From positions 3,030,501 through 3,094,500 of the forward strand of contig NZ_CP115768.1 of NCBI RefSeq assembly GCF_027912835.1: a DNA stretch of 64,000 nt, in the 5' to 3' direction. The stretch is from Paracoccus sediminicola (GTDB taxonomy: Bacteria; Pseudomonadota; Alphaproteobacteria; Rhodobacterales; Rhodobacteraceae). The notes below the pieces were generated by a model. That model was not told the origin of the DNA. It did not search any database and saw only the letters and a program-made list of their open reading frames with translations. This document shows, one piece after another, positions 18,114 to 27,922 of the stretch (position 1 is the stretch's first letter; each line of letters starts with the position of its first letter). The position numbers and the translations under genes are program-made.

Positions 18114-19286
18114 ATGGCGAAACGCTGCTATTACGAGACGCTCGGCCTCTCGAAAGGGGCCGAAGCGGATGAGATCAAGAAAGCCTATCGCCGCAAGGCG
18201 AAAGAGCTTCATCCCGACCGGAACGGATCGGACCCGACCTCCGAGGCCAGGTTCAAGGAAGTCAACGAGGCCTATGACTGCCTGAAGGACCCGCAGAAAA
18301 AGGCGGCATATGACCGTTTCGGTCACGGCGCATTCGATGGCAGCGGCAATTTCGGCGGCGGATTTGGTCGCGGCGGCCCCGGTCAGGGCGATTTCGGCGC
18401 GGCCTTTGCAGATGTTTTCGAGGATCTCTTCGGCGATTTCATGGGCGGCCGCGGCGGGCCGGGCGGCGGTCGGCAGCGCGCGGCGCGCGGTCAGGATCTG
18501 CGCTATAATCTCAGCGTGTCGCTGGAAGAGGCCTATGAGGGTCTGCAAAAGACGATCAACGTCCCCGGCTCGGTGACCTGCGCCGAGTGCGAAGGCACGG
18601 GGGCCGAGGGCGCTGTCGAACCTGTGACCTGCCCGACCTGCTCCGGCATGGGGAAGGTCCGTGCCAGCCAGGGGTTCTTTACCGTGGAACGCACCTGCCC
18701 GACCTGTAATGGCGCTGGTCAGATGGTCAAGAATCCCTGCACCGCCTGCCATGGCGAGGGCCGGGTTGAAAACCGCCGCGCGCTTCAGGTCTCGGTCCCC
18801 GCCGGGGTCGAGACCGGCACCCGCATCCGTCTTGCAGGCGAGGGTGAGGCCGGGCTTCGCGGCGGACCGTCAGGGGATCTCTATATTTTCGTGACCGTCA
18901 AGGAACACGAAATTTTCCTGCGCGACGGGAAGATGCTGGCCTGTCAGGTCCCGGTCGGCATGACCACCGCAGCGCTCGGTGGCGAGGTCGAGGTGCCGAC
19001 GATCGACGGCGGCCGCAGCCGGGTCAAGGTGCCGGCGGGAAGCCAGTCCGGCCGTCAGATGCGCTTGCGCGGCAAGGGCATGCCGCCGTTGCGCCATGGT
19101 GCGCGCGCGCATGGCGAGCCCGGGGATATGCTGATCGAGCTTGTTGTGGAAACTCCGGTCAACCTGACGACCCGGCAACGCGAACTGCTGCGCGAATTCG
19201 AAGAGATCAAGGCAAATAACTCGCCGCAATCCGCCGGGTTCTTCGACAAGGTGCGCCATTTCTGGGATGGAATGACAGGCACCTGA
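18114..19286 (+). CDS. dnaJ: Chaperone DnaJ (Hsp40)
   Basis: The 390-residue co-chaperone stimulates DnaK ATPase and delivers substrates. The J domain (residues 1-70) has the HPD motif (ELHPDRNG). A Gly/Phe-rich linker follows ([15 protein letters not shown]), then a zinc domain with four CxxCxGxG-type repeats ([32 protein letters not shown]) at about 155-225, then the C-terminal substrate domain. The ATG is preceded by AAGGAA. A terminator follows 22 bases after the stop. Confidence 0.97.
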   Translation: MAKRCYYETLGLSKGAEADEIKKAYRRKAKELHPDRNGSDPTSEARFKEVNEAYDCLKDPQKKAAYDRFGHGAFDGSGNFGGGFGRGGPGQGDFGAAFADVFEDLFGDFMGGRGGPGGGRQRAARGQDLRYNLSVSLEEAYEGLQKTINVPGSVTCAECEGTGAEGAVEPVTCPTCSGMGKVRASQGFFTVERTCPTCNGAGQMVKNPCTACHGEGRVENRRALQVSVPAGVETGTRIRLAGEGEAGLRGGPSGDLYIFVTVKEHEIFLRDGKMLACQVPVGMTTAALGGEVEVPTIDGGRSRVKVPAGSQSGRQMRLRGKGMPPLRHGARAHGEPGDMLIELVVETPVNLTTRQRELLREFEEIKANNSPQSAGFFDKVRHFWDGMTGT

Positions 19287-19307
19287 AGGGTGGATTGCCA
19301 GGGAGCA

Positions 19308-19342
19308 TGAAAGCGGGCCTGCATTGCGGGCTCGCTTTTTTA
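19308..19342 (+). terminator. Rho-independent terminator after dnaJ
   Basis: AAGCGGGCC (19311-19319) pairs with GGCTCGCTT (19329-19337), with one G-U pair and a 9-base loop, followed by a run of Ts to 19341. It ends the dnaK-dnaJ transcript. On the other strand the tail is weaker. Confidence 0.85.
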
Positions 19343-19371
19343 TTCTGGGCTGCCGTCAGCCCGTCAGCGCC

Positions 19372-19914
19372 TCAGGGATTGATGACGACCTGCGTGCCCT
19401 TTTCCAGCATCGCATAGATCTCTTCGATCTCTGAATCCTCGAGTGCGATGCAGCCGGCAGTCCAGTCATCCTTGTTGGCCCGCTTGGCTGCCGCCCCGTC
19501 CGGCCCACGCCCGTGAAAGAAGATGTCCCCCCCGGGCTTGCGGCCCACCGCCATGGCGCGCGCTTCGTCCTGCGGCCTCGGATAGTTGATCCCGACCGAC
19601 AGGTGATAGGCGCTGCGCGGGTTGAAGCGGTCGATGAAAAAGATCCCTTCGGGGGTCTTTCCGTCTCCCTCGAACTGCTTGGTGCCAACCGGTTCGTTCC
19701 CAAGATGGATGCGATAAGCTTTCAGCACGGTCCGATCAGAGAGCAGAAACATCATCCGGTCGGATTTGTTCACCACCACCTGCGTGACCTTCGGCCCGTC
19801 ATAGCTGAGAAAACGCGGAGGCGTCGCTGCATCGGGTGTGCTACCACCGCCGCAGGCGGCCAGAATTGCAAGTAAGGTCAGGGCCAGGGCGGCCCGCATT
19901 GCCCGAATCATCAC
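19372..19914 (-). CDS. L,D-transpeptidase (YkuD-fold) lipoprotein
   Basis: The 180-residue product has a lipoprotein signal (ALTLLAILAAC, cysteine at about 20) and a YkuD domain. The catalytic region shows the family motif: FFHGRGPDG near 135 and the cysteine in TAGCIALEDSEIEE near 155. Enzymes of this family form 3-3 crosslinks or attach outer-membrane proteins to peptidoglycan; which one cannot be told here. The gene converges on dnaJ, and the shared gap holds the dnaJ terminator. The first ATG and a second one four codons later both give a good signal peptide. Confidence 0.88.
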   Translation of the reverse strand: MMIRAMRAALALTLLAILAACGGGSTPDAATPPRFLSYDGPKVTQVVVNKSDRMMFLLSDRTVLKAYRIHLGNEPVGTKQFEGDGKTPEGIFFIDRFNPRSAYHLSVGINYPRPQDEARAMAVGRKPGGDIFFHGRGPDGAAAKRANKDDWTAGCIALEDSEIEEIYAMLEKGTQVVINP

Positions 19915-19989
19915 TGCCTCATTACGCTTTTTGCCGCGCTCACTCTTTATGAGCTATCATATACGGCGGATTCTCGCCAGTGAAAGCTG

Positions 19990-21438
19990 CTAATGGGCGA
20001 GTGACAACAACCCGTATCCCGCCGCGGCCATCAACGCGGCGCCGGGCATCGTCACCGCCCATGCAGCCAGCGTTGTCCAGACATGGCTCCGCCGAACGAG
20101 CCGCCGGCGCATCGCCTCTTCGACCGGCAAGATCTTGCGGGATTTGCGGCGCAGCCGATCTTCCCACTCACGATAGAAGCCGACGCCGAAGATCCCACCC
20201 ACCGCGCAATGGGTGGTCGACACCGGCAGGCCCAGCGCCGAGCAGGCCAGCACCGTCGCCGCCGAGGCAAGCGCCGCGCAAAAGGCGCGCGTCGCGTTCA
20301 GCCGGGTGATCGACGAGCCGACCATCCGCACCAGCCTTCGCCCGAAGATCAGCGAGCCTGCCGCGACCGCCAACCCGGCAAGGGCGACGGCCCACATCGG
20401 CAGCACGCCGGGCTGTGCGCTGTGCATCAGCACCGAAAGCGGGCCGGCGACATTGGCGACGTCATTCGCGCCATGCGCAAAGCCGGACAATAACGCGGCG
20501 ACAATCAGCGGCACCGTCAGCAGGTTTTTCAGCGACAATTTCTGTATCGGCTCTCCGCTGTCCAGATGGGTGGTGATCTGACGCTCAAGCTGCCATCGCG
20601 AAAGGCAGGCTGCCATCAGGCCGAAACCGGCGCAGGCGAACAGGCCGAGCCGCCCGATGGACGGCCCCTCTGCCAGGGTCAGCAGATAACCTCCGAAGAT
20701 GGTGCCGGTGAGGCCGATGAGAAGCGGAAGCCAGAACCTTGCCGCGGCCAGCAGATCATCGGCAAAGCGCACACGCCAGCGCAGCAGCGCCAACACGCCC
20801 GCCGCCAGCACGGCCGAGATGACCGGTGCCGCGATCCAGCTCAGCGCGATGCTGCCCACGACGGGCCAGTTGATCGACGATGCTCCCATCCCCGCGAGCC
20901 CCGCCCCGGCCAGAGCGCCGACTATGCTGTGCGTTGTCGAGACCGGCGCGCGCGCCCAGTTCGCCAGCGTGATCCACAGCGCAGCGCCAATCAGCGAAGC
21001 GGCCATGATCTGACCTGGATGCGCATCTGGCCCCAGCTCGCCTATGGCGATGATTTCGGTCGCGATTGTCGCGGTGACTGCCTCGCTCGCCAGCAGGGCC
21101 CCGGCAAGCTGCGCCGTCGCCACAGCGGCAAGGGCGAGTCCCACGGGAAGCACCCGGCCTCCGACCGCCGCGCCGACCGAGTTGGCAACATCGTTCGCCC
21201 CGATATTCAGCGCCAGATAAAGGGCCACCGCAAAGCCCGCCACGAGCGGCGCTTCAACCGGCAGCCCGATCCCAAGCAGGGCCATCGCCAGCACCGCCAG
21301 CGAGGCGAGACCGATGATCATGCCCAGGCGCCGCAACGGACGCGCCGCCGCGCGGCCCGCACCCTCGGCATTGTTCAGCCGGTCAAGATCCTTGTCCAGG
21401 ACGCGATATTCACCCATTTCCAGCATCCGGCCAAGCAT
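19990..21438 (-). CDS. Inorganic phosphate transporter, PiT family
   Basis: The 482-residue membrane protein has the duplicated PiT signature: GANDVANSVGAAVG near residue 98 and GANDVANVAGPLS near 340, each followed by a set of helices, ten or more in all. PiT carriers take up phosphate (as metal-phosphate) with protons, or with sodium in some groups. A cytoplasmic N-terminal stretch of about 40 residues (EYRVLDKDLDRLNNAEG) precedes the first helix. No PhoU-like partner gene is adjacent, unlike many low-affinity pit loci. Confidence 0.92.
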   Translation of the reverse strand: MLGRMLEMGEYRVLDKDLDRLNNAEGAGRAAARPLRRLGMIIGLASLAVLAMALLGIGLPVEAPLVAGFAVALYLALNIGANDVANSVGAAVGGRVLPVGLALAAVATAQLAGALLASEAVTATIATEIIAIGELGPDAHPGQIMAASLIGAALWITLANWARAPVSTTHSIVGALAGAGLAGMGASSINWPVVGSIALSWIAAPVISAVLAAGVLALLRWRVRFADDLLAAARFWLPLLIGLTGTIFGGYLLTLAEGPSIGRLGLFACAGFGLMAACLSRWQLERQITTHLDSGEPIQKLSLKNLLTVPLIVAALLSGFAHGANDVANVAGPLSVLMHSAQPGVLPMWAVALAGLAVAAGSLIFGRRLVRMVGSSITRLNATRAFCAALASAATVLACSALGLPVSTTHCAVGGIFGVGFYREWEDRLRRKSRKILPVEEAMRRRLVRRSHVWTTLAAWAVTMPGAALMAAAGYGLLSLAH

Positions 21439-21492
21439 ACGTTATCCCCTGCCGACAGCAAGCGAGCTTCGACGGGGAACGCCGCTACGGGG

Positions 21493-21939
21493 TCAGCGGT
21501 GCAGACCCAGCAGAATGTCCCTGAGCTCTTCCTCAGAGACGTGACCCGCCGCTTCGCGCGGCGAGAACCAGCCGCGCTCACGCTCAGCCGCCTCGGGAAA
21601 ATCATCTTCCAGCCGGTCGACCTGAACCCTGTGAACCTGAACGTCGATCGGGACGCTCAGCATGCCATCATGGCGCTTGTTGTATCGATAGCGGCCCAAT
21701 GGTCGTGCCGAAACCGAGCCGCGCACCCCGGCCTCTTCCCAGGCCTCCTGCATGGCGGCGGCCGCGGCGCTGCGCCCGGTCATCGGCCAGCCCTTGGGGA
21801 TGATCCAGCGGCCGGTTCCGCGGCTGGTGATCAGCAGGATACGGCCATCCGAGGGGCGCACACATACCGCGCCGACCTGCAACACGGCAGGGCGCCGGCC
21901 CAGCATCCGGCCCAGCACATCGCGAAAGACGTCATTCAT
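21493..21939 (-). CDS. NUDIX hydrolase, diphosphoinositol-polyphosphatase-like
   Basis: The 148-residue protein has a Nudix box-like stretch GWPMTGRSAAAAAMQEAWEEAGV near residue 50; QEAWEEAG takes the place of REUxEExG and the first acidic position is changed, as in the DIPP-like Nudix group. The core VCVRPSDGRILLITSR precedes it. The substrate is not known; these bacterial proteins probably act on nucleoside diphosphate derivatives or polyphosphate compounds. The start overlaps the arfB end by 8 bases. Confidence 0.87.
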   Translation of the reverse strand: MNDVFRDVLGRMLGRRPAVLQVGAVCVRPSDGRILLITSRGTGRWIIPKGWPMTGRSAAAAAMQEAWEEAGVRGSVSARPLGRYRYNKRHDGMLSVPIDVQVHRVQVDRLEDDFPEAAERERGWFSPREAAGHVSEEELRDILLGLHR

Positions 21940-22357
21940 CGCCTTGATCCACGCGACCGCGCAGCGCCTTCACCGCGCCTCGCTCGGATTTCGCCTTCAG
22001 CCGCCGGCGCTGACTGCCGAGGGTCGGGCGGGTCGGGATGCGTCGCTTCGGCGCGATCGTCGCCCGGCGGATCAGATCCGCAAGGCGCTGCCGCGCGAGA
22101 TCGCGGTTGCGCGCTTGGCTGCGGGTTTCCTGCGCGAGGATCACCACCGCGCCGTCCTGAGTCCAGCGCCGTCCCGCCAGCCGCTTCAGCCGACGCTTGA
22201 CGGTATCCGAGAGATGAGGCGACCGCTCGGCCTCGAAACGCAGCTCGACCGCAGTTTCGACCTTGTTCACGTTCTGACCGCCGGGCCCCTGAGCCCGGGT
22301 GAAGCTTTCGACAAGCTCCCATTCCTCGATGGAGATCTGATCATTTACGTGCAACAT
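21932..22357 (-). CDS. arfB: Alternative ribosome-rescue factor ArfB
   Basis: ArfB releases the nascent chain from stalled ribosomes that lack a stop codon. The 141-residue protein has the catalytic GGQ in AQGPGGQNVNKVETAVEL near residue 25 and a basic C-terminal tail (RRLKAKSERGAVKALRGR) that in this family enters the empty mRNA channel. This length separates it from full release factors. It forms a pair with the NUDIX gene. Confidence 0.92.
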   Translation of the reverse strand: MLHVNDQISIEEWELVESFTRAQGPGGQNVNKVETAVELRFEAERSPHLSDTVKRRLKRLAGRRWTQDGAVVILAQETRSQARNRDLARQRLADLIRRATIAPKRRIPTRPTLGSQRRRLKAKSERGAVKALRGRVDQGDE

Positions 22358-22626
22358 CTTGTGGTCAGTGAACTCGGTTTTCGCCTAGATGGTTGCATTA
22401 ACTCACTTAAAAAAACTCTAAATCCAAAACGGCTTGTGGAATCAACCGGCACGATATCCGCGCCGTGAAACAATGGCGTGACGCCAGCGTGCCATGTCGC
22501 AGGACTTGCCGGAATTTTGGGCAGCGCTGGCCGAGGTTCCGCTGACGTCACGGAAGGCGCTCCTGCCGATCTTTTCAAGACCTGTCTTTTCGGGCATGCA
22601 GCACGTGATGGTTGGAGGGACATATT
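22358..22626. other. Divergent intergenic region arfB / RND operon
   Basis: The 269 bases hold no gene I can support. The part near arfB (22380-22430) is AT-rich for this genome (TTAACTCACTTAAAAAAACTC) and is the likely promoter zone for both sides. GGAGG at 22614-22618 is the ribosome site of the first RND gene. No TetR- or MarR-like regulator gene lies next to it. Confidence 0.6.
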
Positions 22627-23706
22627 TTGGTCCAGCATAAGACTGCCGCCATGATCCTGGCCGCATATTTCGTGGCCGCAAGCCTCGGGTTCCCGCGCGC
22701 GGCGAGCGCCGAAGACGTGCTGCCCGTCGAGTTGATCGAAGTGGCATCGCACGAGGTCGGCGCCGATCTTCGCCTGACCGGCACGCTGGAGGCGCTCGAT
22801 AATGTCGCGCTTGGCTTTGGTGAGGGCGGGCGTATCCTCGACGTTCTGGCTACCGAAGGCGATGAATTCACGAAGGGCGAGGTTTTGGCGCGGATCGACC
22901 CCCTGCAACTGCAGCAGGCGCTGAACGCAGCCGAGGCGAGCCTTGCCGCCGCCACTGCGATCGAGGAACAGGCACGCCAGGCCTCCGAGCGGGCGAGCGC
23001 CATGCTGGAACGCGGCGTCGGCACCCGTGCCGCCCGCGACGCGGCGCGCCAGGAATTGAGCGCCGCCGAGACCCGCACCCGACAGGCGAAAAGCGCGCTC
23101 GACAAGGCGCGGCGCTCGCTCGATGATACGCGGCTGATCGCGCCGTTCGACGGGGTGGTCACCGCCAAGCTGGGTGAGGCGGGGCAGGTTGTGGGCGCGG
23201 CGCAGCCTATCCTGTCGCTCGCCTCGGATCGCGGGATCGAGGCGGTGTTTCTGACCCCGGACGCGGCGCATCTGGACGAAGCGATGGGCAAGAGCGTCGC
23301 GCTGCGCATGCTCGATTTCGAGGCCGCCCCTATGATGGCCCGGATCACCGAGATCGCCCCGCTGGTGGATACGGCCACCGGATCGGTCCTGATCCGCGCG
23401 AGCGTTGAAGATGCGCCCGAAAATCTCTCCCTGCTCGGTGCCTCGGTGCGCGGCACACTTAATCTGAGCGGCGAGACAGCCATCGAGATTCCCTGGACGG
23501 CGCTGAATTCGGACGGCGACGCGCCGGCGGTCTGGCGCGTCGGTGAAGACGGTATCGCAACGCTTACCCCGGTCGAGGTAGAGCGTTTCGACAATGGCAC
23601 AGTGCTGTTGTCGGCGGGGCTCGCGGCGGGGGATATCGTCGTGGGCGACGGCTCTCAGCTTCTCTTTCCGGGCCGGCGGGTCGTCGCGGCGGAGGTCGCG
23701 CCGTGA
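22627..23706 (+). CDS. RND efflux periplasmic adaptor (first of two)
   Basis: This protein of about 359 residues bridges an inner-membrane RND pump to an outer-membrane channel. After a signal peptide (AAYFVAASLGFPRAASA) come the lipoyl-like half (GTLEALDNVALGF), a coiled-coil hairpin (about 80-150) and the second half (LIAPFDGVVTAKLGEAGQVV). The start is probably the TTG at 22627, 8 bases after GGAGGGA; the ATG at 22651 is the alternative. The stop overlaps the GTG of the second adaptor (GTGA). Confidence 0.85.
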   Translation: MVQHKTAAMILAAYFVAASLGFPRAASAEDVLPVELIEVASHEVGADLRLTGTLEALDNVALGFGEGGRILDVLATEGDEFTKGEVLARIDPLQLQQALNAAEASLAAATAIEEQARQASERASAMLERGVGTRAARDAARQELSAAETRTRQAKSALDKARRSLDDTRLIAPFDGVVTAKLGEAGQVVGAAQPILSLASDRGIEAVFLTPDAAHLDEAMGKSVALRMLDFEAAPMMARITEIAPLVDTATGSVLIRASVEDAPENLSLLGASVRGTLNLSGETAIEIPWTALNSDGDAPAVWRVGEDGIATLTPVEVERFDNGTVLLSAGLAAGDIVVGDGSQLLFPGRRVVAAEVAP

Positions 23707-24809
23707 TCCGTGCCCTCGCCCTGCTGGCGGCGATTTTCGCTGCCTCCGCCCCGGTAAGCGCCCTCGATCTGCATTGGGGGCAGGGCGATGACGACGACGC
23801 AGCGACGCATGAGGACGAGCCGCCGCGGCCGGTCGTGTCGGTGGTGGTCGAGGACCTGCCCTCTCAGCGGCGCAGCTTTCCGGGTGTCGTCATAGCCGTG
23901 TCGGATGTGGACCTTGGGTTTCAGACGCTCGGGCGACTTTCTGGGCGGCCCGTAGATGTCGGCGACAGGGTGGACGCCGGGGATATTCTGGCAGAGCTGA
24001 CCCCGGACGACCTTCAGGATAATGTCCGCGCCGCCGAGGCCGCTGTCGAGACCGCGACGGTGACGCTGCAAACCGCGCAGATCACGGCCACGCGGACCCG
24101 CGACCTGGCGCAGCGCAATGTTGCTTCCACCGCACAGCTTGAACAGGCTGAGCGGGGTCTCAAATCCGCAGAGGCGAGGCTGCGGGAGGCGCGTTCGGAG
24201 CTGGCCCGCGCGCAGGATGCCGAGGAATTTGCGCGGCTGACCGCGCCGTTTGACGGGGTGGTTTCAGCCGTCTTCGAAAACGCAGGCGCGGTGGTCGATG
24301 CGGGAACGCCGGTGCTGACGCTCTCTGACATAGACTCGCGCGAGGCGGTGATCGACCTGCCCGAGGTGGCGCTGAGCGCGTTGCCGAAAGGGACCGAAAT
24401 GACGATCTGGCTCGAATCCGATCCCGAGCGGCGCAGCACCGCGACCGTCACGCGCATCGACCCGATGGCCGATGCCGCCACACGCACCAGGCGTTTGCAT
24501 CTGAAGATCGCGGATGAGGCGGATTTCCGGCTGAACGCGCTGATCCGGGCGCAGCGCGCAGGGCAGGCGGGCACGCTTCTGTCGGTGCCGGTCACCGCGC
24601 TTTCGGGAGATGGCGAAGATGTGGCGGTCTGGGTGGTGTCGCGCAGCGGCGATATGGCGACAGTGAGCAGGCGCGCGGTCGAGACCGGCATCCGCATGAG
24701 CGGTTATGTCGAGATCACATCGGGTCTCATCCCCGGCGAAGAGGTGGTGATCCGCGGCGTCAACTCGCTGACGGACGGTCAGGCCGTTGGGCGGCCGGTG
24801 CGCCCATGA
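23703..24809 (+). CDS. RND efflux periplasmic adaptor (second of two)
   Basis: The 368-residue product is another membrane-fusion protein with a signal peptide (ALALLAAIFAASAPVSA), an acidic stretch (DDDDAATHEDE) not seen in the first adaptor, then lipoyl, coiled-coil and barrel parts (LTAPFDGVVSAVFENAGAVV near 180). It starts with GTG overlapping the previous stop and ends overlapping the ATG of the pump, so the three genes are tightly coupled. The two adaptors are clearly different in sequence, so this is not a recent duplication. Confidence 0.88.
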   Translation: MIRALALLAAIFAASAPVSALDLHWGQGDDDDAATHEDEPPRPVVSVVVEDLPSQRRSFPGVVIAVSDVDLGFQTLGRLSGRPVDVGDRVDAGDILAELTPDDLQDNVRAAEAAVETATVTLQTAQITATRTRDLAQRNVASTAQLEQAERGLKSAEARLREARSELARAQDAEEFARLTAPFDGVVSAVFENAGAVVDAGTPVLTLSDIDSREAVIDLPEVALSALPKGTEMTIWLESDPERRSTATVTRIDPMADAATRTRRLHLKIADEADFRLNALIRAQRAGQAGTLLSVPVTALSGDGEDVAVWVVSRSGDMATVSRRAVETGIRMSGYVEITSGLIPGEEVVIRGVNSLTDGQAVGRPVRP

Positions 24810-27800
24810 TGCGGCGGCGCGGCTTCAACCTGTCGGACTGGGCGCTGAAGCATCGCAGCTTCGTCTGGTTCCTGCTGGTCGTGTCGATGCTGGCCGGCGC
24901 GCTGTCCTACAGCAATCTTGGCCGCGAGGAAGACCCCAACTTCACCATCAAGGTGATGGTGATCGGCGCCGCTTTGCCCGGCGCTTCGATAGATGAGACG
25001 CTGGATCAGGTCACCAAGCGGATCGAGAAGAAGCTCGAGGAGCTGGACGAACTCAAGTTTACGCGCTCGGTGACCATGCCGGGTCAGGCGGTGGTCTATG
25101 TGGAGCTCGGCCCCGAGACAAAGGGCCCCGATGTGCCAGAGGTCTGGAAGCGGGTCCGGCACATGATGGCCGATATCCGGCCGGATTTTCCCGAGGAATT
25201 CGCCGGTTTCCGCTTCGACGACAATTTCGGCGACGTCTACGGCAATATCTACGCTTTCACCGCGGACGGTTTCACCCCGCGCGAGCTGCGCGACCGCGTG
25301 GACCGGATCGGGGATCAGGTGCGGGCGCTGCCACTGGCCGGAAAGGTCGAATTGCTCGGCGAACAGGATGAGGAGATATATCTGGAATTCTCGCCGTCGC
25401 GGCTGGCTGCGCTCGGGCTCACCCAGGAGCAGGTGATGAGCACGGTCAACCGGCAGAACGCCATCGCGCCTTCTGGCGTGATCATGTCCGGGGAAGAGCG
25501 GATCCTCGTGCGGGTCGACGGCGAGTTCATGGATTCCAGCGCCATCGCCGACGTGAATTTCCGCATCGGAGACCGCTTCTTCAACCTCGCCGACGTCGCC
25601 AGCGTGCGACGCGATTACGAGGATCCGCCCTCATCCTTGTTCCGCTATAACGGCCAGCCCGCCGTCGGGCTTCAGATCGGCATGAAAGAGGGCGGCAATA
25701 TTCTCGAATTCGGCGATCAGGTCGATACGCTGATGGCGAATGTGGCAGCGGATCTTCCCATCGGGATCGAAATGGCCAAATTCGCCGATCAGCCCCATGT
25801 CGTCGAAGAGGCGGTCGGCCATTTCGTGCAGGCCCTGGCAGAGGCGGTGGGCATCGTTCTGCTGGTGAGCTTTATCAGCCTGGGCTTCCGCGCGGGGATG
25901 GTGGTGACCATGTCCATTCCTCTGGTTCTGGCGATCACCTTCGTGGTCATGGAGTATTACGGGATCACGCTTCAGAGGGTCTCTCTGGGCGCGCTCATCA
26001 TCGCGCTCGGACTGCTGGTCGATGATGCGATGATCGCCATCGAGACGATGATCTCGCGGCTGGAAATCGGTGAGACGCTGAGCGATGCCGCATCTTACGC
26101 ATGGACCTCCATCGCCTTCCCGATGCTGACCGGCACGTTGGTGACCGTGGCCGGGTTCATCCCCATCGGGCTGAACAACTCGGATGCGGGTGAGTTCACC
26201 TTTTCGCTCTTCGTGGTGATCGCGGTCTCGCTGGTGGTGAGCTGGGTCGTCGCGGTGCTGTTTGCACCGATCCTGGGAGTGGCCTTCCTTCCCAAGAAGC
26301 TGAAACACCACGACGGTACGCCGGGTCGGCTGCGCCGAATGTTTCATCGCGCGCTGCGGGGGGCGATGCGGTTCAGGTGGTTGACCATCGGGATTACCCT
26401 TGTGGCATTCGGAGTCTCGATCTGGGGGATGCGCTTCGTCGAGCAGCAATTCTTTCCAAGCTCGGACCGGACCGAAGTGCTTGTCGATATCGAGCTGCGC
26501 CACAACGCCTCGATTTCGGCGACGCGTGACATGATGGACCGTCTGGAAGCGCATCTCGCCGATAACGAGGATGTCAGCGACTGGACGTCCTATGTGGGCA
26601 TGGGCGCGCCGCGCTTCGTGCTGGCGCTCGATATTCCCACGGCGGGGCCGCATATGGGTCAACTGGTCATCCAGACGCCGGATCTGGATGCGCGCGACCG
26701 GGTCAAGGCGCGGATCCGGGAACTGGCGCGGACCGAATTCGCCGGGACCAATATCTATGTGAAGAATCTCGAGGTCGGCCCGCCGGTCGGCAAGCCAGTC
26801 CAGTATCGGGTCAGCGGCCCGGATATCGAGGATACCCGCGATGCCGCGCGGCAACTTGCGGCGGTTCTGGCCGAGGATAACCGGTTGCGGGGCATCGTGC
26901 TGGACTGGAACGAGCCAGCCCGCGTGGTGCGGCTGCATGTGCTTCAGGATCAGGCGCGGCGGCTCGGTGTCAGTTCGGCGGGAATCGCCGAGGCGCTCGC
27001 GATGATGTTTTCTGGCCGCAGGGTGACTCAGCTTCGGGACGGCGAATTCCTGATCGACGTCGTGATCCGTGCCGCCGAGGATGAGCGAAGCTCGATCGAC
27101 ACGCTTCGCAATCTGCAATTCGCGACCTCGACCGGCACGCCGATCCCGCTCGCCAGCCTCGCCAGGCTGGAATACAGCACTGAACAGCCGCTTATCATGC
27201 AGCGCAACGGTTTGCCGACGGTGACGGTGAAGGCGGCCATCTCGGGTGATGATCAACCTGCAACGCTGGTGTCGGAACTGGCCCCACGTGTCGCAGCCTT
27301 TCAGGAGACCATTCCGCCAACCATCGGCATCGAGATCGGCGGCACTGTCGAAAGCTCTGCCGAAAGCCAGGAGCCGATTGCCGCCGTCGTGCCGCTGATG
27401 CTGCTGAGCATGGCTGTGCTGATCATGGCCCAGATGCAGAGCTTCCGTCTGTCGGCCATCGTGTTTTCCGCCGCGCCTCTGGGGCTGATCGGGGTCGTGA
27501 TCGTACTGGTGGGCTTTGGCGTGCCAATGGGTTTCGTGGCGATCCTCGGGATCCTCGCACTTGCCGGCATCCTGATCCGCAACTCGATCATCCTTGTCCA
27601 CGAGGTGCAAAGCCTGCTCGCCAAGGGGCAGAGCCGGTGGGACGCGGTGTTCAACGCCTCGGACAGCCGCGCCCGGCCCATTCTGCTGACCGCGGCGGCG
27701 GCGAGCCTGGCGTTGATCCCGATTTCGCGGCAGGTCTTTTGGGGGCCGATGGCGTTTTCGATGATGGGCGGGATCATCGTCGGGACGCTCATCACCTTGC

Positions 27801-27868
27801 TGTTCGTCCCGGCGCTTTACTGCGCCGTGTATCGCGTGCAGCCTCCGGCACAGGGCGACGCGAACTGA
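24806..27868 (+). CDS. RND family efflux permease
   Basis: The 1020-residue inner-membrane pump has the RND plan of two repeats, each with one helix, a large periplasmic loop and five or more helices. The proton-relay aspartates are present in LGLLVDDAMIAIE near residue 405, and a second-repeat helix ILALAGILIRNSIILVHE lies near 920. It probably expels hydrophobic or amphipathic compounds with the two adaptors encoded before it. No outer-membrane factor is encoded here, so a TolC-like protein elsewhere would be used. Confidence 0.93.
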   Translation: MMRRRGFNLSDWALKHRSFVWFLLVVSMLAGALSYSNLGREEDPNFTIKVMVIGAALPGASIDETLDQVTKRIEKKLEELDELKFTRSVTMPGQAVVYVELGPETKGPDVPEVWKRVRHMMADIRPDFPEEFAGFRFDDNFGDVYGNIYAFTADGFTPRELRDRVDRIGDQVRALPLAGKVELLGEQDEEIYLEFSPSRLAALGLTQEQVMSTVNRQNAIAPSGVIMSGEERILVRVDGEFMDSSAIADVNFRIGDRFFNLADVASVRRDYEDPPSSLFRYNGQPAVGLQIGMKEGGNILEFGDQVDTLMANVAADLPIGIEMAKFADQPHVVEEAVGHFVQALAEAVGIVLLVSFISLGFRAGMVVTMSIPLVLAITFVVMEYYGITLQRVSLGALIIALGLLVDDAMIAIETMISRLEIGETLSDAASYAWTSIAFPMLTGTLVTVAGFIPIGLNNSDAGEFTFSLFVVIAVSLVVSWVVAVLFAPILGVAFLPKKLKHHDGTPGRLRRMFHRALRGAMRFRWLTIGITLVAFGVSIWGMRFVEQQFFPSSDRTEVLVDIELRHNASISATRDMMDRLEAHLADNEDVSDWTSYVGMGAPRFVLALDIPTAGPHMGQLVIQTPDLDARDRVKARIRELARTEFAGTNIYVKNLEVGPPVGKPVQYRVSGPDIEDTRDAARQLAAVLAEDNRLRGIVLDWNEPARVVRLHVLQDQARRLGVSSAGIAEALAMMFSGRRVTQLRDGEFLIDVVIRAAEDERSSIDTLRNLQFATSTGTPIPLASLARLEYSTEQPLIMQRNGLPTVTVKAAISGDDQPATLVSELAPRVAAFQETIPPTIGIEIGGTVESSAESQEPIAAVVPLMLLSMAVLIMAQMQSFRLSAIVFSAAPLGLIGVVIVLVGFGVPMGFVAILGILALAGILIRNSIILVHEVQSLLAKGQSRWDAVFNASDSRARPILLTAAAASLALIPISRQVFWGPMAFSMMGGIIVGTLITLLFVPALYCAVYRVQPPAQGDAN

Positions 27869-27922
27869 TTGAGCGCCCGCCGACGCGCGCCCAGGAAGGC
27901 GGGACGCAAGGCCGGAGGACCG

